Source: Prinsepia uniflora
Taxonomy: Eukaryota; Streptophyta; Magnoliopsida; Rosales; Rosaceae
DNA length: 64,000 bases
Direction of reading: 5' to 3'
Assembly (NCBI GenBank): GCA_032719365.1
Contig: CM064871.1
Location: forward strand, 63,624,416-63,688,415
The notes under the pieces were generated by a model. It was not told where the DNA came from and searched no databases. It was given only the letters and a program-made list of their open reading frames with translations. Position numbers and translations under genes: made by a program. Within the stretch, counting starts at the first letter, position 1. Every line of letters begins with the position of its first letter. This document shows, one piece after another, positions 25,201 to 36,459 of the stretch.

Positions 25201-26767
25201 TGGATATACCATGCATTGATGCACTCAACGGTAAAACTATGCTTGTAAAATTCCGATCATTCTTCAAGGATTGTGCCAAAGCTGTATCTACATTTCCATC
25301 GCCTTGCCGATCAACACAAGATTTTGCTTCACTTGATCTCACTTGAAACATTTGACCTTGTATAAAATTCTAAACATTACTTTTAAGCGTAACTACAGAT
25401 TAACTTCGAAGGTTTTACATCTTGCAAATCCATCTACTAGTAAAATGGGTTGGTTCTAGATGCTTTCTTTAATCAAAAGATTCTGTACTAAGAAAAATAA
25501 ACACATAGCATGTAAAGTGAGATTCGTATGTGCTTGTAGTACAAGCTGTTGATATCTTGACCATACACATGTAACTCATTTCGAAAAAGCCCAGACTATT
25601 TCTCCATTTCTTACTTTATCACAAGTAAAATTTGGCATTGATTATAGTGATGATTATTTAAAGTATGTTTTTTCATTGCAAGACCAGAAAACGCTTTTCT
25701 AAACATGGATTCTTTATGAACATGGCATGACCAGAAAATTGTCAGAAAGTATTGTTTGAGACCGCCGCTTTCAAGCCTTCGACTTTGTACCTTCATTTTG
25801 GTAAACTGACTGAAACAAAGAAACAAAAAGAGAGAAAATAAATAAACAACGATCATTTTCGAACAAGAATATAATGCATAGGAATAATAAGCAAGGATTA
25901 CGGATACACATACAGTTATGGCATTTTCCAAAGCATCCACATTCCCATAGTTAAAAACATCGTCATCTTCGTTGGCATACTCAGTTCCTTCCTCGTCGGA
26001 GTCTCCAACACTTTCAAAGGCATTTCCAGCTTGAGATGATCTCGGAGTCATTAAGCGACCAATATGCGCTATCCTTGTATTGGAACCGGCCTGGCTACCA
26101 GACTGACCCTCTCCTACTAAAATAAGAAGAAATTAAAAACAATGCTACTAATAAAACTCCATCAAAATTTGAAGTCAGCAATATGGTGAAGCTATCCAAC
26201 AAACAAATTTCTCAAATTCAAATGTCTGCAATTCAAATTAAAGCACACAGAATCAACTGAAAAATGAGAGCGCTAACCGTTCATTTGACCGGTTCGAAGA
26301 TTCGGAAGCCCCGATGGAATGAGATTGAGTTTGTCTAACGAAGAAGAAAACCCAGGAGCTCGAAAATTCAGAGGCCGATCAAACTTCGCTTCCTCTTCCA
26401 CCCAATCGGTGTTCCGCATAGCCACATTGGGCAAAGAAGACGACATTCTATAGGAGTGAACTGCCTTGTCATCGAACGACCTAGGTTGCATCTTCGGATA
26501 ACCAGCCATGTCGCCGGCAGAATCAATCATCCGCTCTTCTTCATCTTCGTTGTAATTTCCTTCTTCTACGTCTTCAACCGCAGAGCGTTTATCTGAAATG
26601 GCTGCTGGCTTGAGGCGGATCTCGATGAGGCGCTTTAGGACTTGGTCGACGCTGCGTTTATGGATGTAGAAGGCGGAGATGGCCATAAGAGAGGCTCCGA
26701 CGAAAGCCGCCATGGCTAAGTGCAGAGACGAAGCCGAACGACCAGAAGACGAGGAGGACGAGTCCAT
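19246..26767 (-). CDS. FAC1: AMP deaminase (EMBRYONIC FACTOR1-like)
   Basis: Nineteen exons on the minus strand: 26767-26278, 26116-25914, 25369-25210, 24893-24718, 24581-24530, 24365-24238, 24159-23980, 23793-23726, 23639-23497, 23220-23159, 21753-21640, 21170-21030, 20587-20435, 20343-20290, 20212-20102, 19938-19765, 19685-19605, 19507-19409 and 19314-19246. All junctions are GT-AG and in frame, giving 885 residues (the Arabidopsis enzyme has about 839). It deaminates AMP to IMP. The zinc ligands by family comparison are present: His437 and His439 (THVHH), His705 (RPHCGE) and Asp782 (LSSDDP), with catalytic Glu708 and His727. A single N-terminal membrane segment spans about residues 16-36, followed by an acidic, probably disordered region. 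Exon 3 is the least certain border. Intron 10 holds a Pack-MULE. Confidence 0.93.
22055..23132. mobile_element. Pack-MULE in intron 10 of AMP deaminase
   Basis: Long terminal inverted repeats of roughly 190 bp start with GAGCAAATTACACTTTAGTA on both sides. The flanks TTATATAAA (22046-22054) and CTACATAAA (23133-23141) look like a decayed 9-bp target duplication, as expected for Mutator-like elements. There is no transposase; the interior carries a host gene fragment at 22427-22905. The insertion lengthens an intron without touching exons. Confidence 0.85.
22427..22905 (+). pseudogene. Captured berberine-bridge-enzyme-like fragment
   Basis: The open frame begins with a signal-peptide-like start (MAILNLKRFLLLSIIL). 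It then shows features of plant BBE-like FAD-linked oxidases: ETDVIVTHLHESHVQEAVIC, then a TTRS segment. After a G-rich insertion of about 60 bp, which removes the expected GGHD flavin-attachment motif, comes GYESLSYVSKTPFI followed by FNLRSIDIDIE in a different frame. Only the first quarter or so of such a protein is present, so it cannot be active. It lies entirely between MULE inverted repeats. Confidence 0.75.
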
Positions 26768-26811
26768 CGGAGCGGACTCGGGACTCTCTGCTTTGCGTTT
26801 TGATCGATCAT
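26716..26811 (-). other. Possible upstream ORF overlapping the AMP deaminase start
   Basis: An ATG 44 bases before the main start opens a 31-codon frame in another phase that ends inside exon 1. If the transcript starts upstream of 26811 this overlapping uORF could lower translation. The transcription start is unknown. Confidence 0.35.
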
Positions 26812-27276
26812 AAACTTTCAGTCTGCGAGTAGAGTGAGTATCTTTAGAAAAAAACACTGCTCGTGGGTTTTAAAAACGATGGATATTGTTAGAATGGGTT
26901 TTATAGTGGACCCAAGGGTTTAAGGATGGGCCCGGCAATCCGAGTCAATGTCCCGAGGATAACCTGCATGCTATTTATGGAACCCACGTGGAACACATAC
27001 GTGACATTAAGCTATTAAGTCCATAATGTGCTACATTTATGGGCCGTGTACTTTTGACCGGATAGGCCCTTGGGCTTTAAAGCCCTTGGACGTTACCGTT
27101 CTGGGCTCTCTGGGTAACTAATATTGTCCGGTAGACCGAAAGGTCATTGATAGAGTCCACCATCTTTTAGCCAACTTTATTGTCGGCTTCGAAACGAAAG
27201 AAGACAAAATGGTAGCAAAAGTCGACAAGCCTTTCTCGATGGGGCCTTTTGCGAAGATGGCATCATTTAAACTCAA
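26768..27276 (-). promoter_or_regulatory. Upstream region of AMP deaminase
   Basis: Non-coding sequence upstream of the start codon, with no recognised element or clear TATA box. It ends at the left end of a dispersed repeat. Confidence 0.35.
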
Positions 27277-27942
27277 GGATAAAAATATCGATATCAATAG
27301 ACATAAATTGAAGTGAATTACTATGATTAAATGTTAATATAATATAAAACATAACAATAAGCATAACAAAATTTTAATGGAAGAAAAATTATAAAATGAG
27401 TAAATATATTTAAAATTGGAAAAAAAAAAAGTATGAAAAAATAGAGCCAATCTTTGTTCAAAAATTGAAAAGAATTCATATATTTAAAATTGAAAAAAAG
27501 GACAAATATTGTTCAAAATTTGGAAAAACCGAATAAGAAATAAAAGAAAAAAACTAAACAAAGGGGGTAGTGTTAGGTTCGAACACAAGACCAGCTTTTG
27601 AGGGGAAGGGCTGCACAACCAACTCAACTGGCCCAACCTAATTGAAAATATAAGCAACAGTTTAATATATAAAGTAAACAAACTAACACTCTTAATAGCC
27701 ATCCCCTACCTCCCGCGGGTCTGTCATTCGGATATTTCGACCCGCGGAATGACCCGACTGGAATTCGCTTGTTTTACGTCCGATTTTCGTGAAATTTGGT
27801 CATATTTCGATCGTTTTAATCAAATAATGAGATCTATGAGTTTAAAATAAGACGAAATTTCGCTCAATTTATTCACCCTCCTCTTATGTGCCGCGGGCCA
27901 ATTTTAGCGAAATTTCGCCGATATTTAGCGATTTTTTCATCC
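27277..27942 (-). mobile_element. Dispersed DNA-transposon-like repeat, copy 2
   Basis: A diverged inverse copy of the repeat at 565-1325, with ends GGATAAAAATATCG and, reversed, GGATGAAAAAATCG. The CGAAATTTCG and ATTTCGACCCGC interior blocks match in type. No ORF of note. Confidence 0.5.
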
Positions 27943-28836
27943 ATGCTTAGACTACATAACAGTTTTGTCCTCCTACCATTTTTTTTTTGCCTTTTTAATG
28001 TAAATGCACAAGGATTGTATTAATGTATCTCAAAATATATCAGAAAATAAAATTCGTTCCATTATGCGTCAAGAGTGGGTGTAACATTAAAATTATTACA
28101 CAATTTAACTAATAGCATTCATGACAACGTTAAAATATTGTTAAATTCCCTAAATGCCTCTTTATTTACCTTCATCTTCTTCCCGTCCATTTTTTCCTGT
28201 AACTGAAAAACCTAAAACCAAAATTTCACTTACTCTCCCAATCTTTTCTTTTTTTCAAACAGATAGATCTCATGCTACAACAATCAAAAAGGGATTTTTG
28301 TGATCACATTCACTGTTACGGTAAAAAAAAACCCAGATGAAAAAATCTAACAAAAAAACCCACGGTAAGAATGTTTTTAGAAAGATGTGGAATTTGTGAA
28401 CGCTATGAGGATTGTGTTTCATTTGTGCATCTTGAATTGTAGTAATCAAATTGGAAGAACAAGATGCTTGTCCCAAGATTTCAATCAACACTCATAATAA
28501 TACAAAACGAACTAAATCGAATTGCAATAAAGCTTAAAAATTAAGAAAAAATGGATTTTGAATGAAACCCGGTTGAAGAAGCTCCACAAAGCAAGCCAAT
28601 TAAGTCAGATGAAAATTTTCAAAGAGAAATGACAATAACTACCCATTTACCAGTAATCAAATTGCAAGAAAGAAATGCATTTCCAATGAAAATTTACCCA
28701 AACAATTGAAGTTGAGAGTTTTTCCCAGACAACCGAAAGTCAAGGTAATTTTCCAAGCGACTATAATTTGGGGTGACTCCCACAAAACCCAAGCTCGGGG
28801 TAGTTTCCCAGTTGGCTGTAACTTGGGGTGATTCTA
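27943..28836. other. Intergenic, no gene seen
   Basis: AT-rich sequence without recognised genes. At about 28770-28836 a short phrase ending in TTGGGGTGA occurs twice. It is cut at 28837 by the Cassandra element. Confidence 0.4.
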
Positions 28837-29476
28837 TGTGAGGACATGTGCCTCGGGGGCACGGTTAGCAATCCCACATCGCCCGGGGGATATAAGGGAA
28901 GCATCTTATATGTGTGGGCACGCATCTATCCAACAAGAGGACTTTTGGGAGCTCACTGGCTTTGAATTCCTAGGGAACTCCAAAGTTAAGCTAGAAGGGG
29001 CTGGTGCAATCCCAATATGGGTTATCCACTGGGAAGTTGCATGTAAGCTCTCGAGAACAAAACCGTGAGGGCTGGACTCAAAGCGAAAAATATCCTGTTG
29101 GATAAGGTCAGGTCGTGACAATTTGGTATCAGAGCCCAACCTGGGTGAAATTGAGTGTGCCAGTGATGACGCTGGGCCCCAAGGGGGTGGATTGTGAGGA
29201 CCCGTGTCTTTGGGGCACGGTTAGCAATCCCACATCACCCGAGGGATCTAGGGGATGTGCCTTATATTTGTGGGCACACATCTATCCAACATGAGGCATT
29301 TTGGGAGCTCACTAACTTTGGATTTCTAGGGAACTTCAAAGTTAAGCGAGTAGAGGCTGGTGCAATCCCAGGACGGGTGACCCATTGGGAAGTTGCACGT
29401 GAGCTCCCAAGAAAAAAACTGTGAAGGCTGGGCCTAAAGCAGAAAATATCCTGTTGGAGAAGGTCGGATCGTGACA
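28837..29476 (+). mobile_element. Cassandra TRIM retrotransposon
   Basis: Two direct repeats of exactly 284 bp (28837-29120 and 29193-29476) begin TGTGAGGAC and end GTGACA, enclosing only 72 bp. Right after the first repeat is TTTGGTATCAGAGCC, the methionine-tRNA-type primer binding site, and before the second is a purine run AAGGGGGTGGA. Both LTRs carry a 5S-rRNA-like block, the hallmark of Cassandra. It encodes no protein and depends on other elements. The LTRs differ at many positions, so it is old; no clear 5-bp target duplication remains. Confidence 0.92.
29328..29402 (+). promoter_or_regulatory. 5S rRNA-like pol III promoter block in Cassandra LTR
   Basis: The phrases AAAGTTAAGCGAG and GGACGGGTGACCCATTGGGA match the box A and box C regions of plant 5S rRNA genes. 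The upstream LTR has the same block, more mutated, at about 28975-29042. It is a derivative, not a functional 5S gene. Confidence 0.8.
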
Positions 29477-29842
29477 ATTCGATAACGGTGCTCTGATACC
29501 AACTTGATAGGACTCGTCCCAAAAGAACTTGATAATCGTCTCTGGCCCTGCTCTCGTCTAACAAGTTGACTGAAGTTTCGAAAACACCCTCAGCACTTGC
29601 CAGACAAGGGATAATCGTACTAATTCCTACTCACGCCTCCGCCTCTCGATCAGCCCTTAACATCGTGCCACGGCCTAAAGGGTCATAAAAACATAAAAGG
29701 TGTGAGTGGACAAAAATAACATAGTTTGAAAATACATTTCAAAACGAACTATTTTATCCTTCGGTTATAAAATATGCATGCATAAAGTAAAACATATGAA
29801 TAACCAGCTCTCAAGCCAAATCACATAGAAAACCGTTGGACC
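29477..29842 (-). mobile_element. LTR fragment (family C) with primer binding site
   Basis: On the minus strand the LTR end TATCA at 29505 is followed by AGTTGGTATCAGAGC, a primer binding site. The phrase GTGTGAGTGGACAAAAATAA is shared in type with the LTRs at 53150 and 59715. The internal region is missing at the Cassandra side. The LTR is split at 29842 by the hAT element and continues at 43990. Confidence 0.65.
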
Positions 29843-30328
29843 TAGACCTGGCAATGGGTCGTATCGTGTCGGGTTCGTGTCATGTCATGTACTATATTTT
29901 ACCTATTTAAGCTCAACCCGAACCCCGACCCGTTTATTAATCGTGTCAAAACATGTAACCCGAACCCGACCTGTTTATTAAACAGGTAACCCGAACCCAC
30001 CCGTTTAACCCGTTTATTAAACGTGTCGTGTTGAATAACCTATTTAACCCGTTTAACCCGTTTAACTTGTTTAACCCGTTTAACCTGTTTAACCCATTTA
30101 ATTTGTTTAACCCATTTAACCTGTTTAACCTATTTAACCATATATCTTATATAATATTTGAAGCATAATTTTTTCACTAAAACATTATACCAACCATCAA
30201 CGAACTTCATAATTCAACAAACATCATAATCCATAAGTCATAAGTACATGCAATAATTTAGTATCCATGACCAACAATACAATATCGTCAATGTAATATT
30301 AAGTTCTAAAAGAAAATAAGTATAGTAC

Positions 30329-32215
30329 TGATAGGACGTTAAATAAGCATTATTTTATATTATTTTATACCCTTTATACTTAGTTTTTAATATTAAAATA
30401 ATAAATAATTAGATAAATTAATTTATTTTGTGTTATTTTTGTTTAAATAAATAAAGTTTGTAATTTGGAGTATTTTGGCGAAAGAATCGTCTCGATCGGA
30501 ATTTTAACGAAAATATTATGGACAAATTTCGGTGAAATATTACTAAATTAGTTAAATTAATTGATTATTATTTGTTTTGGCAGCCCAAGTCCATTTCTAC
30601 AAACCCAGCCCAGCCTGCTGCCTGTGAGCCCAATCCAAAACCAGCCCAGAAGCCCAAAGCGAGCGGCCCAAGCCCGCGTCACTAGCTCCCCAGCCCTTGG
30701 CGCTTCGGCAGCCCCCCACCGAGCGGCACTCCTCTGACTCAGCGCGCGCCTGCCGACAGTTTCTGCTCCAGCTCAGCGCACGCCTGCCGGCCACCACCTC
30801 CCTTTCCAGCGCATACCTGCCGAAAAAGTTCCCTTTTTTCCAGCCCACTCCAGCCGAATATTCCCCCCTTTTTCAGCTGTTTCTGACAGCCCATTTCCAG
30901 CAGCATTTCTTTTGTTTTCTTTAACTTCTTTTCCCCACAAACACCACCCAATCTCATAATTTCACTTTTTAATATTTTTATTGTAACTTTTATTTGTTTT
31001 TATTTATTTATTTTAGTGTAATTAGATTTTCCCCCTATAAATAGGGGTTCAATTCTTGTATTTGGGGAGTCCCCCATTAGTTTCATTTCTCCATCTCTTC
31101 CATTTTTCCTAGTTTTTAGTTCTTAGTTTAGTTCTTTTGTTTCTCTCTTTTGAGAGACATTTTTGGGGACCATTTTAACTTCTTGTAGATTTTCTTATTA
31201 ATTAGCTTTCTTTTAATTCTTGTTCTTAATTTATGTTACTTTTATTTTTCTTAATTTCATTTCTTCTTTACTTTGTTCTTTGTGATATTTCTTTGAGATC
31301 TCTTAAACACATTTTATGCTTTCCTTAAGAAATACCTAGTCCAAGTAATTCTAAGGCAATTCAAGAGTTTTAAGACCGAATTCCTCGTATTTTTTCTTCC
31401 ATCTTCACAAGTTTCCTGTCGCTGTTCGGTGATTCTTGTGAAAATCCATACTTTTCTACTTAAATTCTTGTTATTGTTATTGGTTTTACTTATAATTCAA
31501 TATATGTGTTGGTATTTTCTTTCTAACATTTGTAAGTAAGAATGCAATCTCCATGTATTTTACTTTTTGAATTTCTTTTACTTCATATGTTTTAGTGCTT
31601 AAACTTCAATTCGAAGCTAAATGTTGATTCGCTGTTCGGGGCATTTAGAATAGAGTTGAAGAGATTTAATGTTTGATCGCTGTTCGGCGCATTAAATCAT
31701 TAACTTGAGGTGAATCATATTGTGAGTAATAATCCGCTGTCCGGTGCATTTATAATATGAAAAATGTATGCACATATTTGAGATGATTAAGGTAGGATTT
31801 CGTGATTGGTTCAATATGAGCATGATGTTAGAGTGTTGGTAAAAATATGTGTTTGAAGAAAGTTCACTAGTATAAAGGTTAAAGTAGAAGTAGAATTAAG
31901 TATTTAATTATTTTTACTTGTTTTCTTTATTTTATATTTACAATTCTTTTCAAAACCCTCATTTTCAATTCTTTATTCTTTTATTCTTTTATTCTATTTT
32001 TATTTTTTATTCTTTAATTCTTTTAATTCTTTTATTATTTAATTATTTAATTCATTATTCTTTTATTCATCTCCCACTAACACATTATTAATGTCCCTAA
32101 TTTCCCCGGTTAAGAACGATCCCTATTTACCAATACTATATCAACACAAAAAGGGTTTAAATTGCATAACACTCGAATTACATGTTTAATTTAATGCGTA
32201 GTTTGGGCGTAGTCA
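30329..32215 (+). mobile_element. Solo LTR, family A (1887 bp)
   Basis: Begins TGATAGGACG and ends GCGTAGTCA, flanked on both sides by AGTAC (30324-30328 and 32216-32220), so it arose by recombination between the LTRs of one insertion. A TATA box (CCTATAAATAGG) is at about 31035-31046. The sequence matches, in opposite orientation, the LTRs at 44679 and 62780. The transcribed part holds four unusual stem-loops (31404-31759). Confidence 0.95.
31404..31759 (+). other. Four stem-loops with a constant CGCTGTYCGG loop
   Basis: Stems: TTCACAAG/CTTGTGAA (31404/31435); CTAAATG/CATTTAG (31617/31642, with an outer CTTCAA/TTGAAG); GATTTAATG/CATTAAATC (31663/31690); and CATATTGTGAGT/ATTTATAATATG (31716/31748), fully paired if G-U wobbles count. 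Every loop holds CGCTGTTCGG or CGCTGTCCGG. The stems share no sequence except an AATG/CATT core in two of them. Confidence 0.8.
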
Positions 32216-32663
32216 AGTACATAATACCAAATAAAATTAAGTAATTAATTAACAAACTCTAAGAGAAATGTTTCAACAAAAAAAAGTGTTAAAATTGATT
32301 AGATCTTCGGGGATTGCATAAGAACACAGAAACTAATCAGCACCTACAATAAAATAAAGAAAATATTAGAATCCAACCACAAAATTAATAACAATGTGTA
32401 AAGACATGCTAGAATGTGATTTTTTAGTACCTAAATGCTATCCATCATTAGGAATGGTATTAGAGCATTCAACAGATTGAGAATTATTGATACTAATTTC
32501 TAATTTGTTGATATCCTCAGTGAGATCCTCCAATTTGGGGGCAAGTGCTAAATCATCTACAAAATTGAATATTTAAATGAGATTTCTTAATTAAGAAAAC
32601 AATAGATAAGAAAAATCAAGCTAAAAGGTGAAAGTAAGAAAACAAACCATCGCTACCAAATAT

Positions 32664-34764
32664 CTAATCACGTGTGCAGATTATAGCTTCGACATTTTCA
32701 TGTTTGAGTGCACTGCGGTACTGGTCTAAAACTCTTCCACCAACACTAAAAGCCGATTCAGACGCAACCGTAGAAATAGGAATAGACAAAATATCACGTG
32801 CCATGATAGATAATTCAGGATAACGAAATTGATTAGCTTTCCAAAAATCAAGAACATTCAATTTTATCTTCCTATCAACTTTTGGCTCGTCCAATTATAG
32901 CTGTAGCCGACTCTTTTGGGCTGAAAAAAGTGAATTCCTCACTTTCAAAGTCATCAAATTTCTATATGATATCATAAACTATAAGACTAATTCATATTGA
33001 CGACAACAAATATATAGAAAAAAGCAGAAACTACATTCTACAATTTTAGATGCATAAACAAGTATAGTAAGAAACTGTATACTAGATATTATTTCATACC
33101 TGCATTACATCCATGCATTCTTTAGAAACCATATCAACATCATTGGAATACCGAGAAGATGATGAACTACTTGTTGGACCCGTAGGTTTAGAATATTTTT
33201 GCATGTATAAGTCAAATAGCTCAAACAACTTATCACGCACATTAGCCATTTCCCTGGAGGAAGGACCGTACAACCTCTTATAACTGAACTCCACAAACTG
33301 AATTTTGTATCGAGAATCCAAAATTACAACAATAGAAAGGATCATGCTGTAGTCATTCCAATACTTATCAAACTTTGACATCATTCCTATAGCCATGGTC
33401 CTCATAAAACTATCTAAATCCTCCTTGGCCTTTCTTAAAGTATCTTGGACAACAAAAACTTGAGGAAAATATAGATTTGATGTGAGATATTGGGTGCTGG
33501 AAAACAAGCATGTTACATCATAAAACACCTTGAGAAACTTACAGAGTTTCTCCACCTTATCCCACTCATCTTGAGAGAGAGGATGTTTATAATTAGAATC
33601 ACTCAATTGCAAATGAAGAAATGCACGCTTATAATAAAGTGCCTCATCAAGCATAAGAAAAGTGGAATTCCATCTAGTTGGTACATCTTGACGCAAACCT
33701 TTCTTACATTCTAAAGACACTTGGGTTGCACAATCTAAAAATTTTAGTTTCCTCATCTGTGAACCCTTGACATACTTAATGCTCTCCCTTATCTTTATCA
33801 CAACATCATCAATTTCTTTCATACCATCTTGCACAATTAAATTTAGAATGTGCGCACAACAACGGATATGAAAAAAGTTTCCATTCACTAAAAGTGCATC
33901 CTTTAAAAGAAGTTGTCTTTTCAACAAGTCAACAAAACAATCATTTGCAGATGCATTATCCAGAGTGAAAGAAAATAATTTTCTTTCAATCCCCCAATCA
34001 CACAACAAATTATAAATTTTCTCAGATAAGGCAACACCACTATGCGGAGGAGACATGAAACTGAAGTTTAAAATTCTTTTATGTAGTTTCCAATTAGCAT
34101 CAACATAATGAGCAGTCAAGCATAGATAACCATCAGTTGTTAAAGAGCTCCACATATTTGAGGTCAAACAAATTCTTCCAGGAATGACCCCTAATATCTT
34201 CTTAAGCTTATCTTTTTCTCTTTTATACATGCTTAAAACATCAGCTTTGGCAGTATTCCTAGATATCAACTTGGGATCAACACATATATAGCTAAAGACT
34301 CGTCTAATACCAGCATATTCAACAAACTGAAATGGTAAGTCATGCATAACAATAGCCATCACCAATAGCTCCCTAAACTTATCTTCATCGAATTTTGCAG
34401 ATCTAGTTATAATTGCTCCATCAGATTTTGATAACAACAATTGTCCTAGATCTCTAGTATCTTTCCTTATGCATGTTTTAATATGTCTTTTAAGATTTAT
34501 AGTACCATAACTGCTATCAGCAATATATGTTAACCCACATTTTATGCACTTAGCTCTTTGTTTTTTATCTCCTTCAGTAGGAGGAAGAATTTCAAAATGT
34601 TTCCATACCTCTGAAGTCAACCTTCTTCTCTTCTTACTAGCTGCAGCAGCTACCTGAGCTTGAGACAGAGGCTCTGCATCAACTGGAACTGATCTTTCAT
34701 TATCATTTTCGGTTGCACTTCTATCTTCAAAACTATCACCAATATCATCAAGCGGATTTTCCAT
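32664..34764 (-). pseudogene. hAT transposase (BED-type), frameshifted
   Basis: The main exon starts at MENPLDD (34764) and is open for about 556 residues to a GTATGA donor near 33104. It has a nuclear-signal-like SKKRRR and a BED zinc finger (CIKCG ... HIKTC), then the catalytic-domain phrases LTSNMWSSL, LDNASAND, RCCAHILNL and RWNSTFLMLDEAL. The DUF4413-like part reads WNDYSMIL ... ILDSRYK ... FVEFSYKRLYG. The downstream exon (about 32965) ends early at TGA, and the hAT dimerisation domain (ARDILSIPISTVASESAFS, to 32664) continues in another frame behind a TAA near 32895. One frameshift therefore separates the core from the dimer domain. Confidence 0.85.
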
Positions 34765-35570
34765 CTGAATAAAAGCAAACACAAAAAGAAAAACCAAGAG
34801 ACAGATCAGTCATATTTCTCACAATGAAAATAGCAGACAGAAAGAACAAGCAAGAGACACAAACTCTTCCTACTGGTTGTGGTCATGGAGTAAAAAAGAA
34901 TGGAATGGAAAATTAAGGTGAGGAGGGAACTTAGGAGAAAGGATGACAAACATGAAGGAATATGGAAGCCATTGACAAAAATGAAGGCATATCTAAACAG
35001 GCGCTCAAAACAACATCACAAACTGAATACGTATTATTTTAATTATCGAGATATGTTACTTACAAATCCCATTGAAATATCTTTCATGCATCTAATAACT
35101 TGAAAGTCATGTCTACTTTAAATCCCTAAGTTAACTAGAATAATTCTTAAAGTAGACGCACCTGTTAAGTACACTTTAAATCCCTAAGTTAACTAGAATA
35201 AGTTAGATAATTTATGAATTGGCCTTTCAGGGTCATAGATTGCTCTACCCACCCCACTTTTTGCTACACGCACATACTACAAATAGTAAGAACAGAAAAT
35301 GGTAGTGTCTATACAAATTAATTGGAGAATATACAGCAAGAAATTGAATTCAAGAGACTCTCCATTTCAATATGCAGATATCCTCACTAACTTTCTCAGC
35401 ATTCAAGAAAAATTATATTATAAAAAATATGATCACACCCAAAATTATGTAATTAAAAATTAGAGCAGCCAGTAACCTGCTCAGCTTGAGCAAGAAGCCA
35501 AGAGCCGATGAGATTTATGAACAGTCATGGAACTCACAAAAACACATAGAGACAATAGAAACACTAAACC

Positions 35571-36148
35571 TGTGGAACCCAAAATCATCCGAAAATTATG
35601 GAGCCGCCACGTGTCCCGTAATTCCCAAAAATGACCAAATTGCCCTTGGCAAATAACGCGGATCATTTGAAAAAACACCCACACATTAAATAATCTATTT
35701 ACCAGTTAAATACGTTATTTGATCGGGTTAAAGTGTCTGTAATATTGATACTCTCTTAATTATCGTTATTCTTAATAACGGATAATTAATATTAATATTA
35801 AAATACAATAAATATCATTACTATCATGATGAGCTATCATTACAATTATTAAATAATATATTTAATAATAATATATTATTTACTAATTAAATATTCAACC
35901 GACCAATCAGAACGCTCAAAGGCTCCCAAGATTTTCCTATAAATAGCAAGGCACATTTCATTTCCAATGGACGTTGATTCTTCGTTTCGAAGTATATCCC
36001 TTTCCTTTCTCGAAGCTAACTTAGGCATCGGAGTGTTCTTGGTCGAACAACCCCCCGGGTAAATCGATCGAGGCAACGATAGCTAATTGTTTGCTGTTTG
36101 CAGGAATTGTGAGGACTTTTCGCGACGGGTTCAATCCTTGATTCAACA
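35571..36148 (+). repeat. 5' LTR of the gag-only element
   Basis: 578 bp, beginning TGTGGAACCC and ending ATTCAACA, with a TATA-like CCTATAAATAGC near 35937. I count four substitutions against the other LTR. Confidence 0.95.
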
Positions 36149-36459
36149 ATTGGTGCTTTCATTGAGAGCTATTGAGATATACTCAGAAGAAGCTCTCTCA
36201 TTTGTTCATCGTTCATCTTTCTTCGTTCGTCGTTCATCGACATTGTTCGAAGATTTTGAACGTTGTTCATCACTCATCAAGAATTCGTTCATCGTTCATC
36301 TTTCTTCGTTCGTCGTTCATCGACATTGTTCGAAGATTTTGAACGTTTGTTCATCGTTCATCTCCCTTCGTTCGTCGTTCATCGACATTGTTCGAAGATT
36401 CTGAACGTTGTTCAAATTATCCATCAACAGCTTTCCAACTCAACATTCTTCGAATCAGC

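Noticed and set aside
25611..25913. Extra small exon (FTKMK) in AMP deaminase between exons 2 and 3
   Set aside because: Splice signals are possible, but exon 2 to the 25369 acceptor already keeps phase and the added residues have no family support.
29328..29402. 5S rRNA gene
   Set aside because: Only part of the 5S sequence is present, diverged, and it sits in the LTR of a Cassandra element in two copies.
29491..29503. tRNA gene suggested by the GCTCTGATACC-type phrase
   Set aside because: It is the reverse complement of a primer binding site next to an LTR end; no tRNA cloverleaf around it.
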